Source of the DNA: Liolophura sinensis
Lineage: Eukaryota; Mollusca; Polyplacophora; Chitonida; Chitonidae
DNA length: 64,000 nt
Direction: 5' to 3'
Assembly (NCBI RefSeq): GCF_032854445.1
Contig: NC_088306.1
Span: 15,805,386 to 15,869,385, forward strand
The translations under genes and the position numbers were made by a program. The notes under the pieces are model-generated. The model did not search any database. It had not been told where the DNA came from and saw nothing but the letters and a program-made list of their open reading frames with translations. Positions 1-10,945 of this stretch are shown here, one piece after another; position 1 is the first letter of the stretch, and each line of letters opens with the position of its first letter.

Positions 1-1089
1 GGCTGTTTTATGTGCCGACATATATATGTATATGCAACTCATTGATGTCTCTGAAGTCTGCACTCTACACGGTGGCTCTATACAACCGTGACGGCGTTTT
101 AGAATTTGGAAACGAACTTGAGTTCTTTCACTTATCATAAATTTATCACAGTTTCATGTTGGAGACAAAATTGTGCTGGAATATTTGACTTTATTGTGTG
201 ATGTGTGTCAGTCTGCGTGCTTATATATTCTTAAAAAACCTCTGTTGAAAATGTATATGTAATGAGTTATATCAGTACACCATCAAGACCTACAATTTAT
301 AAAAGTCGAACTGCTGATGCGTATAAACACCAGCAAGTTAATATTTTTCCCTTTAATCTTGAGTCCCTAAATTGAATCCCTGGTTTCATAATTGTCGATC
401 CTATCGTTTAATAATTTTATATGTACAAAAGCGTGTTTGTTATATGACAAACATAATCCTATGTAACCTTTATATACGCATGAAGACATGCGATGTAAAC
501 CCTAAGCCTGTATATATAGATGCACCCTAAATCTTGCATAAAATGAAGCTATAAAATGTATTACATATTTTGAGAATATTCCTCCACCATTCATACATTA
601 ATTATGAAAATACACCCAGGAAAGTAAAAGTCAAAACTGAAGATTTTTGGTACCGGTAAAAAAGAAATCTATTGGCACAGTTACAGTCCAGTTTTTTGCT
701 TTTTACTTAAGAATAGCCTAATTAAATTGCCTTTCATGAAATATCAGCCTCGTCTGTGCACACGTTATATTCAAAATCTGTAATAAAGTTGTAAAAATTT
801 ATAGGAAAAGTTAGGCGAATAATGCAAGGCCTACACTGCACATGTACATCTGATGTTGTTACATCAAACTCCAGCGAGTGAATAAATGACGTAATATGAT
901 ACACTAACCATGGTGCTACGATGTATGGACTGTCTGCAGACTGGGGCCGACCCTACGCCAATGGTAGGCAGAGGGTGATGGTGTGTTTGATCAGGGACCA
1001 GCCAGGGTTGGGGTATAGTGGGCATCTATACATGTACCGTCGGACCACAATGGGCATAGGATTGATGGTTAGGATCTGGCTGTACTGTA
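1..1089. other. Probable intron or upstream sequence of the photolyase gene
   Basis: A/T-rich sequence with no exon I could recognise and no tandem array. Because the downstream exon starts in splice phase 1 and encodes only the C-terminus of its protein, most of this stretch is presumably the last intron of that gene; the other exons would lie to the left of the window. Confidence 0.4.
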
Positions 1090-1260
1090 TTTGTGGTATT
1101 CGCATGGTATTTGTATTTTCATGCTATATGGGGTTTATTTGTGGTGTTCATGGTAGTTGTATATTCAGGTCATATGTGGTCTTGTTTGTGGTATTCACAC
1201 AGTATTTATATTTTCAGGTTGTATGTGGTCTATTTGTGGCATCCACGACCAGGGCTGGGC
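1090..1260 (+). repeat. Three-copy degenerate repeat spanning the photolyase splice acceptor
   Basis: A unit of about 46-49 bp occurs three times, each made of a T-rich tract, an AG or former AG, and a version of the first exon bases (GTTGTATGTGG in the real exon). The acceptor is at 1216-1217. The middle copy keeps a usable AG at 1167-1168; the first copy reads TTTTCATG at about 1123, so its AG is lost. The third copy runs into the genuine exon. Confidence 0.65.
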
Positions 1261-1366
1261 AGAGAGACCTGTCTTTGGAAAAATCAGATACATGAACTAC
1301 AATGGCTGTAAGAGGAAATTTGACGTCCCTGAATTTGTCCGTCAATACAAGGCAAAGAAAGCTTGA
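1218..1366 (+). CDS. phr: Class II CPD photolyase, terminal coding exon (partial gene)
   Basis: Photolyases repair UV-induced cyclobutane pyrimidine dimers in DNA using light and FAD. This exon encodes the extreme C-terminus. It contains [14 protein letters not shown], then [20 protein letters not shown], then a short basic tail and a TGA stop at 1364-1366. The run from the Trp-Ser-Ile block to the Cys-Lys-Arg-Lys-Phe block is, from memory, the characteristic C-terminal signature of animal class II photolyases. The exon starts after a TTTTCAG acceptor, in phase 1: the first codon, Gly, takes its G from the preceding exon. Earlier exons, with the FAD-binding core, lie left of the window. The acceptor sits in a small duplicated repeat. 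The family call is firm; whether the gene is intact cannot be judged from one exon. Confidence 0.85.
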
Positions 1367-1890
1367 GAATGGATGAATCGTGCACAAAACAGGCTATTCA
1401 GATCCTTGTTACCTCTCAGTCTGTGGAGAACTCCATATAAGCCTGCCCATTTCTATAGTCGGAAACACTACATCCAAATTTATGCTATGTTTAACAATCA
1501 CAGCTGTAAGTCAGTATCCAGTATATCATTTGTTTTGTGTACTTTAATACCTTAGTACAATCAGTGTATTACATGTTCCAGTATAAAATGTTTCATTTTG
1601 TCTGTTAGAAAATATAAAGTAAAATAATATTCATATTGAAAGATGTTACAGTTTGCTCCCTGTCATTTTGTCCACATCTTACGGAAAGTGGCCTTAAGTC
1701 TTTATCTATATGTGAAAGGACATCTTTTGATACATTTTATACACCTTTATTGTTTTTGTTTTGTTTTTGGATTTTAACCACATTGGTTATTTTGAGAGCA
1801 GTATTTCTCTTCTGGACATGATAATGTCCTCAGTCTGTTAGTATGTTATCATGTTAGCATGTTATGGAAGGAGATTTCAGAAGTCCTGAA
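1367..1890. other. 3' flank of the photolyase gene
   Basis: A/T-rich sequence following the stop codon, presumably 3' UTR and intergenic. I saw no perfect AATAAA close to the stop; the A-rich stretch near 1610-1630 is the nearest candidate for a 3' end. Short open frames here have no recognisable content. Confidence 0.35.
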
Positions 1891-2982
1891 ATATTCATAG
1901 ACAAACCTGGACATTAACAAACACCGGTGATCCTTAACGTTCACAGACACACCTGAACAATAACAAACACTGGCGATCCTTAATGTTCACAGACACACCT
2001 GAACATTAACAAACACTGGTGATCCATAATGTTCACAGATAAACCTGAACATTAACAAACACTGGTGATCCTTAACGTTCACGGACAAACCTGGACATTA
2101 ACAAACACCGGTGATCCTTAACATTCACAGACACACCTGAACATTAAAAAACACTGGTGATCCTTAATGTTCACAGATAAACCTGGACATTAACAAACAC
2201 CGGTGATCCTTAACGTTCACAAACACACTTGTACATTAACAAACACCGGTGATCCTTAACGTTCACAGACACACCTGAACATTAACAAACACTGGTGATC
2301 GTTAATGTTCACAGATACACCTGGACATTAACAAACACCGGTGATCCTTAACATTCACAGACACATCTGAACATTAACAAACACTGGTGATCCTTAATGT
2401 TCACAGATAAACCTGGACATTAACAAACACCGGTGATCCTTAACGTTCACAGACAAACCTGGACATTAACAAACACCGGTGATCTTTAACATTCACAGAC
2501 AAACCTGGACATTAACAAACACGGGTGATCCTTAACGTTCACAGGCAAACCTGGACATTAACAAACACTGGTGATCCTTAACGTTCACAGACAAACCTGG
2601 ACATTAACAAACACCGGTGATCCTTAACATTCACAGACAAACCTGGACATTAACAAACACTAGTGATCCTTAACGTTCACAGGCAAACCTGGACATTAAC
2701 AAACACCGGTGATCCTTAACGTTCACAGACAAACCTGGACATTAACAAACACCAGTGATCCTTAACATTCAAAGACAAACCTGGACATTAACAAACACCG
2801 GTGATCCTTAACGTTCACAGACAAACCTGGACATTAACAAACACCAGTGATCCTTAACATTCACAGACACACCTGAACATTAACCAGCACTGGTGATCCT
2901 TAACATTAAGAGATAAAGCTGGACATTAACAAACACCGGTGATCCTTAACATACTGAGATAAATCTGGACATTAACATTAAT
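1891..2982. repeat. 46-bp tandem array, about 23 copies
   Basis: The unit combines ACCTGGACATTAACAAACA, then CCGGTGATCC, then TTAACGTTCACAGACA. Copies differ mainly at CCGG/CTGG/CCAG, GTTC/ATTC and CTGGAC/CTGAAC. The last three units are decayed and the array stops near 2982. No reading frame is preserved. It lies about 0.5 kb downstream of the photolyase stop codon. Confidence 0.95.
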
Positions 2983-4105
2983 GAGGGCCACCTGTCAGTA
3001 CTCTCTGTTTTCGGTGCTGGTCTTGTTGAGAAAACCTCTACATGGGTGTACATGTGGTTACAAATATTCATCCATGACATGTTTGTACATTATTAATGTA
3101 TGTCTTGTAACTAGAATCGAGTGACTTTAGCTTCAAATTTGTCTGAAGGGATCTCTTTGTACTACATGTACGTGTAGAACTTTTATTGCATTTATTGCAC
3201 ATATACATGTAGGTCTATATCAATATGGATGTTAATTCCAATATTTAATCATACTCAATAGTCATATTTTTGTGGAAAATATTTTTGACTTGAAATATTA
3301 TACATGCTACCATACCTCACAAGTTTTCTATTTCAGTACACATACATCTTGTTCATTCACAAAAGAAGTATTTGTTCACATTTTTATTACCTCGTACACG
3401 GAACTTTCATTATCTGTCATGATAGCAGATTGTAAGTCCGCTCTACACTGACATGTCACTATCTGGATCTGAAGTAACACAGGTTTTTTGGACAGACCAC
3501 TTATTACAACAATCATTTTAATACATGATTAGCTGAAAGAGCAGAATTCACTTCCCCAATTTCACAGGCAAGAATTGAATTAGACCAGCTGTGGATGGAC
3601 AGAAAGTTACTTTTCACTCAGATCTGGTTCATGCAAAATCATTGTTGATACTAACTAGGGCCATCTTCAGTGGGATTATGCAGATTTTGGTGCAATAATT
3701 TTGCAAATCGCATTTGGTTGCACGGATTTTTTCTTGGCTTTGTAAGGTGTTGAGAAATGCAAGTATGCATTTAGTGTCTGGTTTCTCTTGCATTTTTGGG
3801 GCTTTACCTTTATATACATTGATTGTTGACTACATCTCTTTTGTATTACAGTAGATATGCTCATAAGGAATCAGATTATAATAGTGATACAAGTTCTGAT
3901 GTGTGCTGTTGTTCTTGTCATACATTACAAGTATTAGTTACGTAAATTTGACATTTTCTGTTCCTACATTTATCTCGTTGTTACTTTGCCAATAAATTCA
4001 AGATTTTCAGCTAAAGAATCCTGTTCAGTACTGTTTTAATCCTTGCTCAAAACATACGTTGAGACAATTTTCCTACACAGTGGATAGTTACATTAATTAG
4101 ATTTG
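2983..4105. other. Non-coding A/T-rich interval
   Basis: No exon, repeat array or mobile element recognised. The longest open frame, about 60 codons at 3676-3864 on the minus strand, has no recognisable content. Confidence 0.4.
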
Positions 4106-4107
4106 TT

Positions 4108-4350
4108 TTTTTATTCCGTACAGAAGAATATTTCACTTATATGATGGCAGCCAGCATTATGGTGGGAGGAAAACAGACAGTGCCCAGCTGAAGTCCGCAA
4201 TCATATGCTGGTTGCTGGCACATCTTCCCACAAATGGCCAGGTCTTCCCAAATACGGCCAGAGAGGAAACCAGCATGACCTGGACCTGAACTCACAACGA
4301 CCGCATTGGTGAGTCTCCTGTCACTGCGCCATTGCGCTGGGCAGAGAAGC
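4108..4350 (-). mobile_element. tRNA-derived SINE, near full length, reverse orientation
   Basis: Read on the minus strand this runs from a tRNA-like head (near 4350, with the B-box-like GAGTTCAGGTCC around 4290) through the conserved body to the tail core near 4120 (ATAAGTGAAATATTCTTC on the minus strand). The body has an extra internal segment around 4190-4250 compared with other copies in the window, so this copy is old or rearranged. Confidence 0.8.
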
Positions 4351-4877
4351 TAACCAGGATAGTTATAAATTTTGTGTAGATTTTAATATATTAGGCCGCT
4401 TTGGGGAGAAAGGAGTGGCAATATTTTGATACGGACACAATATAGATCTCATTTTGGACATTTTTTGGCCTGGAACAGCCAGACTTGCCCATATCAGGCA
4501 ACTGATTTTTTAAGCCAAAAATCATGTGGAGCTTATTTTGTAGTACATTTGTGCTCGCGCTGTCGCATTACACTGAAACAATAGCCACAGTTGTGCTACT
4601 GCCATGTGAAATCAACTGTGACCACTTACACAACATCACTTGAAATCAAACCAGACTGGATTTGCAAGTATTTCTTTGGGAAACTGTGCTGAATAGGTTA
4701 GATGCTCACTGATGTGCATAAATCAGGCAGGTTTTCATTATGAGGACCTGACTTTAAAATTGCGAGGTTTGTCAGATACCTGGTTAAGTGTAGTGATCTT
4801 CTCTAGTTTCCTTCTTTACTACTTTGTCATTGTATAAAGAAAAATATTCATTTATATGGCAGTAAATTTAAAAAGGT
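4351..4877. other. Non-coding interval
   Basis: Nothing recognisable beyond A/T-rich intergenic sequence. Confidence 0.35.
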
Positions 4878-5112
4878 GTACGACTAAAAGCTACCAAGTG
4901 TGACACAAGGAATCAGGTGTGACATTAGACATGACGCAAGACGTGACACCAAGTGTGACAAGGCAATACAGCCGGTGGAACACAAATCATGACACCAGAT
5001 TTAAAAGGACCTGGTACAAAACATGACACCAGGTGTAAGAAGGCATGACACCAAGTGTGACACCAGATGTGACTCAACAGCCAGATGTTACACAATACAG
5101 ATGTCACACTGA
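4878..5112. repeat. Degenerate tandem repeat with TGACACCA/TGTGACAC motifs
   Basis: Irregular units of roughly 18-20 bp built on AAGTGTGACACCAG and ACATGACACCAGG recur about ten times. The open frame across it on the minus strand is a by-product of the repeat. Confidence 0.6.
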
Positions 5113-5389
5113 ATCCATGCCTATTGCTGGTATGCAGAATAAAAGAAATCCTGACTCGTTTTAGAGCACTCTGTAGCGTACTCTCTCCACAATAGATTAT
5201 TCAAATCTACCTGTATCAACCTGGAGCTTTATTGCCAGACAGATTGACGAGTGAAAAGTGATGTAATCCGTGTTAGTCAATGAACACTCTGTAAAAGAAA
5301 AATACCCTGGCAAGTCAGTACAAATTTTCACTGATCGAAATGAGGTGTGTCTTCAGTAACATTCGCATAACGTTATATATATAGGCAGA

Positions 5390-5690
5390 TGGTCAACTAA
5401 AATAACACGTACTTCAGCAATACCTGGCGTCACTGATCACCCACAAATGACTATAAACAGTCTCAATACTTAAAACCCAATTTCTGTCAACAAATTTGGT
5501 AACATCTGACCCATATTCACCCTTCCGCTTCATTCATTTACAGTAACTTTACAACAACATGTTATGGATGGTATGCTAAGATGGTATGTCATTTCCATTA
5601 GGCATTCTGGATTATGCTGATTAGCCATCTGTACAAGGTTTGTGAGCTCTTTCAGCAGAGGCAGTCTTCACCACTCTATGGGCCTCTGTA
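5390..5690 (+). repeat. Dispersed repeat, diverged copy (copy A of three in the window)
   Basis: Shares ordered blocks with 42240-42680 and 53120-53540: CTTCAGCAATACCTGGC, a TTTGGTAACATCTGACCC block, CTTCCGCTTC, TTAGCCATCTGTA and TGTGAGCTCTTTCAG. All three copies have the same orientation and carry no ORF. The class is unknown. Confidence 0.55.
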
Positions 5691-5691
5691 T

Positions 5692-5905
5692 TACTTATTT
5701 GATTGGTGTCTTACGCCGTACTCAAGAATATTTCAGTGATACAATGTCCGCTAGCATTATGGTGAGAGGAAACCAGGCAGAGCATGAGGAAAACAAGGCA
5801 GAGCATGAGAGGAAACCAGGCAGAGCATGAGAGGAAACCAGGCAGAGCATGAGAGGAAACCAGGCAGAGCATGAGAGGAAACCAGTCACAACTTTAGGGA
5901 ATCCC
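5692..5905 (-). mobile_element. SINE fragment, internally expanded
   Basis: On the minus strand this is the 3' half of the window's common SINE: the tail core (ACGCCGTACTCAAGAATATT on the plus strand near 5711) and then the GAGAGGAAACC block. The GGAAACC..GCAGAGC segment of the SINE has been amplified into a 22-bp minisatellite inside the element, and the tRNA-like head is missing. Confidence 0.8.
5761..5892. repeat. 22-bp minisatellite born inside a SINE
   Basis: About five to six copies of AGAGGAAACCAGGCAGAGCA plus TG. The unit equals the internal GAGGAAACCGGGCAGAGC motif seen once in the other SINE copies, so the array arose by local amplification after insertion. Confidence 0.9.
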
Positions 5906-6505
5906 AGGACCATGCGCACGTTGCTCTACATGAGGAGAGTATATGTAGTATAACAGGATACCTGAAACAAAAATTGGATAACAAAACAATCTTCACCTTT
6001 CTGTAACACAAATTTCAAGGGATAATTTATTTGTAGAAATCATACATTTTTTACATGTACATAAAATACAGTTTGGCATTATTCCTATGTACAAAGTGAA
6101 CCAGCAGTTAACCATAAAATGTGATGTCTGGAACATTAATTGTTCAAGGCCTTTCACTGATATCACAAACTAAAATGTGCCCCTACACGAAATAAAACAT
6201 TTGTATATAATTATGTGATTCTATGCTTATACATGTAAACCATGATAAAAGCATGAAGACACATGTAGAATGTAGTATTTTTGTCGTCGCCAGCTGGCGT
6301 AAAAATTACAAACATGACTGGGGAATATGAAGTCAATAAAATGATAATTAATGTAAAAATACATGAATAAAACTATACCAATTTATACACATAACAGTAT
6401 ATATATGTAAGAAGAAGTCCAGGTTTCCCATAATACTGACCATGATGACCTCTGACATGACCAATGGGAAAATGTATCACAGACTATATATATACTGTGT
6501 ATACC
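5906..6505. other. Non-coding interval
   Basis: A/T-rich sequence without recognisable gene or repeat. Confidence 0.35.
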
Positions 6506-6668
6506 GGTTACAGGACTCCGGAGCTTACACGACTCCGGGGCTTACAGGACTCCGGGGCTTACAGGACGCCGGGACTTACAGGACTCCAGGGCTTACAGGA
6601 CTCCGGGGCTTACAGGACTCCGGGGCTTACAGGACTCCAGGGCTTACAGGACTCCGGGGCTTACAAGC
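6506..6668. repeat. 17-bp G/C-rich tandem array, about nine copies
   Basis: The unit is AGGACTCCGGGGCTTAC with few variants (ACGCC, TCCAG). Because 17 is not a multiple of three the array reads through all frames; the open frames across it are repeat artefacts. Confidence 0.95.
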
Positions 6669-6974
6669 CGGATTACTTCATCCATGACATTACACTAATG
6701 TATACTAAATAATTGTATGTCAGGTATAACATCTGTTTTCCATCTCTGTCAAGTTATTAATTATTACTATAAAACAAAAAAAAACAAAAAAAAATGTGCA
6801 CATACATGCTATACCAGTACTGGTACCTGTACATATATACATAAAAGTTATACGTGCAATTTCACAAAGAATAATTGCAAACCCAACAAGCATGACAAGG
6901 AAACAAATGGCAAAATCAAATGCAAGGTGGGATTACGTGTACCTAATGTGTATGAGTATAGTATACATTACGTA

Positions 6975-7140
6975 ATCGCACATGTCTATACCGTTACATA
7001 GTAGCCTATATGTCAATACTATTACATAGTGGCCTACATGTCTATACTATTACATACTAGCCTACATGTCTATACTATTACATACTAGCCCACATGTCTA
7101 TACTATTACATACTAGCCTACATGTCTATACTATTACACA
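6975..7140. repeat. 28-bp tandem array, about six copies
   Basis: The unit is GTCTATACTATTACATAC followed by TAGCCTACAT. The first two copies are more diverged (ATAGTAGCC, ATAGTGGCC). Confidence 0.9.
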
Positions 7141-8660
7141 TCCAATGTACATGTCAAATTGATATATATGACATGTATCTCATACAAGCATTCTCTAAAA
7201 TTGCACACAGAATTGGTGATGTTACAAAATTCAGACTTTCACCAAAAACCATTGTACATTTTTCCACTCGGTTTACTCAGTTCTCACTCCAGCATGAAAA
7301 AAAAATTCTCTACATTCTCCCAGTTAATACAAATATTAACCACGTTTAAAGAAGGAAAAAAGAAACACATCACAGCTTGTACATGTACAAAATCCAAAAA
7401 TAGATGTACATGTTTATCACAGCTTATGTTAAGAGGTATGGAAAAGCAGACAAATATAGCAATACACTGCCATCATCCTGAATATACATGCACGAGTCCA
7501 CATGTAAGACAAAATAATAAATTCTTGCCTTAGATCATAGAATACCTACTTGCATAATGAGACTAACTTACTAAACGATGCACAGCCTGCCTTCTGAAGT
7601 TCTACCCCATTCACCAATAGGGTCCTGGCATCTCTGATCTAATCTGACTGGCTTAATAATTATATTATATGCTTGATACAGATGATATTTTCTGTTCTTC
7701 ACATCAATGTTATATTGCAAACAGCATGATTCTAATATAAAGATAAAGACAACAACATTAGTATACAGGTTACATGTACATGCATGGGCTGGTTTTAAAA
7801 GCTGTCAGACACAATTCCACACATATTTACACTCCAAAGTAAACACCTATCAAAAGAGAAGAAAGCGGCCAAATTTTACGAGTTGGAAATTTCCGTAAAC
7901 TGTCATTGTTCGAGTTGTTCAAGAACAATATGATTACCACAAAACTCCTAGGCCTGATTTGGCTCCAGGTGGCCAGGGGAAAAAAGGGGACTCCAGCAGC
8001 CGAATCTGAACATTAGCTGTGACATGGCTGCACACTCCTTAACATGTATGCGTGTGCTAACAAATACAACTGGTGTGGAGGGCAAAGGGTCAAAACTGTT
8101 CTCTTTATATACAGATTTTATTTCTCATAAACAAACTGATATCAGTTGCAGGTTTAACACAGCAGTATCTGAGAAAATAAAACTTGAGAACTAGACTGAT
8201 ATGACTTTAGAATTAGGAATGTAAGCACTTTTAATATCATGAACTCCTACCATAATCTACTATATACTCCTGAACTGATATATACGGGCACATGAATATA
8301 ATCTGTTCATTCATATACAAAAAAACTATTTTGGCTTTCAGGAAACAAATATTCGAGTGACAAATGTGACGACGATCACTTCCATTCAATGCATTATAAA
8401 TGAAGATTTATATAAATACAAATATGGAGACAACCACTTCACAGCTTCATGTCAATTAGGGCAAGCACTTCATGTCAATTAAGGCAACCACTTCATATCA
8501 AAGCAACCATTTCGTGTCAAGGCACTGAAGTCAACGTTGTAGTTAAATAAGGGTTAATTTCTACAAAGGCACCATATTACCTGAATCACATGTCTGGCAT
8601 GGAAATGAAAAAAAAAAATGCTTAATTCTGTAACTAAAATCCAACAGATCTGGAAAGAAC
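7141..8660. other. Non-coding interval, possible distal 3' UTR of ANKMY1
   Basis: No exon seen. A small repeat of CACTTCATGTCAATTA occurs at 8440-8530. Read on the minus strand, the first poly(A)-signal-like hexamers downstream of the ANKMY1 stop that I found by eye are ATTAAA at 8229-8234 and AATAAA at 8117-8122, so the ANKMY1 transcript could extend this far. Confidence 0.3.
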
Positions 8661-8664
8661 AGAC

Positions 8665-10600
8665 AACTGTCATACACTAACATTTAGGTCCATGAACTGA
8701 CAACAACGACACAACTGTCATACATTAACATTTAGGTCCATGAACTGACAACAACGACACAACTGTCATACACTAACATTTAGGTCCATGAACTGACGAC
8801 AACGATACAACTGTCATACACTAACATTTAGGTCCATGAACTGACGACAACGATACAACTGTCATACACTAACATTTAGGTCCATGAACTGATGACAGCG
8901 ACACAACTGTCATACACTAACATTTAGGTCCATGAACTGATGACAACGACACAACTGTCATACACTAACATTTAGGTCCATGAACTGACGACAACGATAC
9001 AACTGTCATACATTAACATTTAGGTCCATGAACTGACGACAGCAACACAACTGTCACACATTAACATTTAGGTCCATGAACTGATGGCAACGACACAACT
9101 GTCATACACTAACATTTAGGTCCATGAACTGATGACAGCGACACAACTGTCACACATTAACATTTAGGTCCATGAACTGACGACAACGATACAACTGTCA
9201 TACACTAACATTTAGATCCATGAACTGATGGCAACGACACAACTGTCATACACTAACATTTAGGTCCATGAACTGACGACAATGACACAACTGTCACACA
9301 TTAACATTTAGGTCCATGAACTGACGACAATGACACAACTGTCACACATTAAAATTTAGGTCCATGAACTGACGACAATGACACAACTGTCAGACACTAA
9401 CATTTAGGTCCATGAACTGCCGACAACGACACAACTGTCACACATTAACATTTAGGTCCATGAACTGACGACAATGACACAACTGTCACACATTAACATT
9501 TAGGTCCATGAACTGACGACAACGATACAACTGCCATACACTAACATTTAGGTCCATGAACTGATGGCAACGACACAACTGTCATACACTAACATTTAGG
9601 TCCATGAACTGACGACAATGACACAACTGTCACACATTAACATTTAGGTCCATGAACTGACGACAACGATACAACTGCCATACACTAACATTTAGGTCCA
9701 TGAACTGATGGCAACGACACAACTGTCATACACTAACATTTAGGTCCATGAACTGACGACAGCGACACAACTGTCACACATTAACATTTAGGTCCATGAA
9801 CTGACGACAATGACACAACTGTCACACATTAACATTTAGGTCCATGAACTGACGACAACGATACAACTGCCATACACTAACATTTAGGTCCATGAACTGA
9901 TGGCAACGACACAACTGTCATACACTAACATTTAGGTCCATGAACTGATGACAGCGACACAACTGTCACACATTAACATTTAGGTCCATGAACTGACGAC
10001 AATGACACAACTGTCACACATTAACATTTAGGTCCATGAACTGACGACAACGATACAACTGCCATACACTAACATTTAGGTCCATGAACTGATGGCAACG
10101 ACACAACTGTCATACACTAACATTTAGGTCCATGAACTGACGACAGCAACACAACTGTCACACATTAACATTTAGGTCCATGAACTGACGACAATGACAC
10201 AACTGTCACACATTAACATTTAGGTCCATGAACTGACGACAACGATACAACTGCCATACACTAACATTTAGGTCCATGAACTGATGGCAACGACACAACT
10301 GTCATACACTAACATTTAGGTCCATGAACTGACGACAGCGACACAACTGTCACACATTAACATTTAGGTCCATGAACTGACGACAATGACACAACTGTCA
10401 CACATTAACATTTAGGTCCATGAACTGACGACGATACAACTGTCATACACTAACATTTAGGTCCATGAACTGACGACAACGATACAACTGTCATACACTA
10501 ACATTTAGATCCATGAACTGATGACAACGACACACCTGTCATACACTAACATTTAGGTCCATGAACTGACGGCAACGACACAACTGTCATTCACTAACAT
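8665..10600. repeat. 48-bp tandem array, about 40 copies, with a 192-bp higher-order period
   Basis: The unit combines ACAACTGTCATACACTAACA, TTTAGGTCCATGAACTGACG and ACAACGAC. Variants alternate in order: a CTGCCATACAC unit, a GATGGCAACG unit, then units with CACACATT and AATGAC or AGCGAC. The CTGCCATACAC marker recurs near 9533, 9677, 9869, 10061 and 10253, i.e. spaced 144 then three times 192 bp (four units). The array starts about 200 bp beyond the ANKMY1 stop codon on that gene's 3' side. Confidence 0.97.
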
Positions 10601-10798
10601 GTACATCTACAACCGTTTCCTTAGTGACAGGATCAAAATTTCAGGTCATAAACAAAATTGTAGCACAGTGTAATCCTATGACATAACACTAACTCAGCCT
10701 GGAAACCTACTAAAGTACTCATGCAGCATTCACAGCATTTCTTTCTACAGTCCATACCATTATCTGCTATTGGATTCTGCTTGCACCACTCATGAGCT

Positions 10799-10945
10799 TC
10801 ACACAAAGCTGTAGTTATCCATATAAATTTGCTTGGCATCTGGCATGTGAAGAGCTTCAACTGAGGTGATCACATGACCCAAGCTATCCACATACACCTT
10901 TCGACGCTCCACCTTGGCACTTTTACTCCTCCCCTTCCAAGGAAC
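10799..10945 (-). CDS. ANKMY1: ANKMY1 exon 16 (putative last exon)
   Basis: Encodes [40 protein letters not shown], and YMDNYSFV, then TGA at 10801-10799. The acceptor TTCCTGTTGTCTAG is preceded by a pyrimidine tract. Phase 0 matches the exon 15 donor exactly, and the composition looks coding. I cannot confirm homology from memory, so it rests on splice logic. Confidence 0.65.
   Translation of the reverse strand, partial: VPWKGRSKSAKVERRKVYVDSLGHVITSVEALHMPDAKQIYMDNYSFV

Noticed and set aside
8665-10600. CRISPR-like regular repeat
   Set aside because: Units are contiguous 48-bp repeats with no unique spacers and the genome is animal; it is a tandem satellite.
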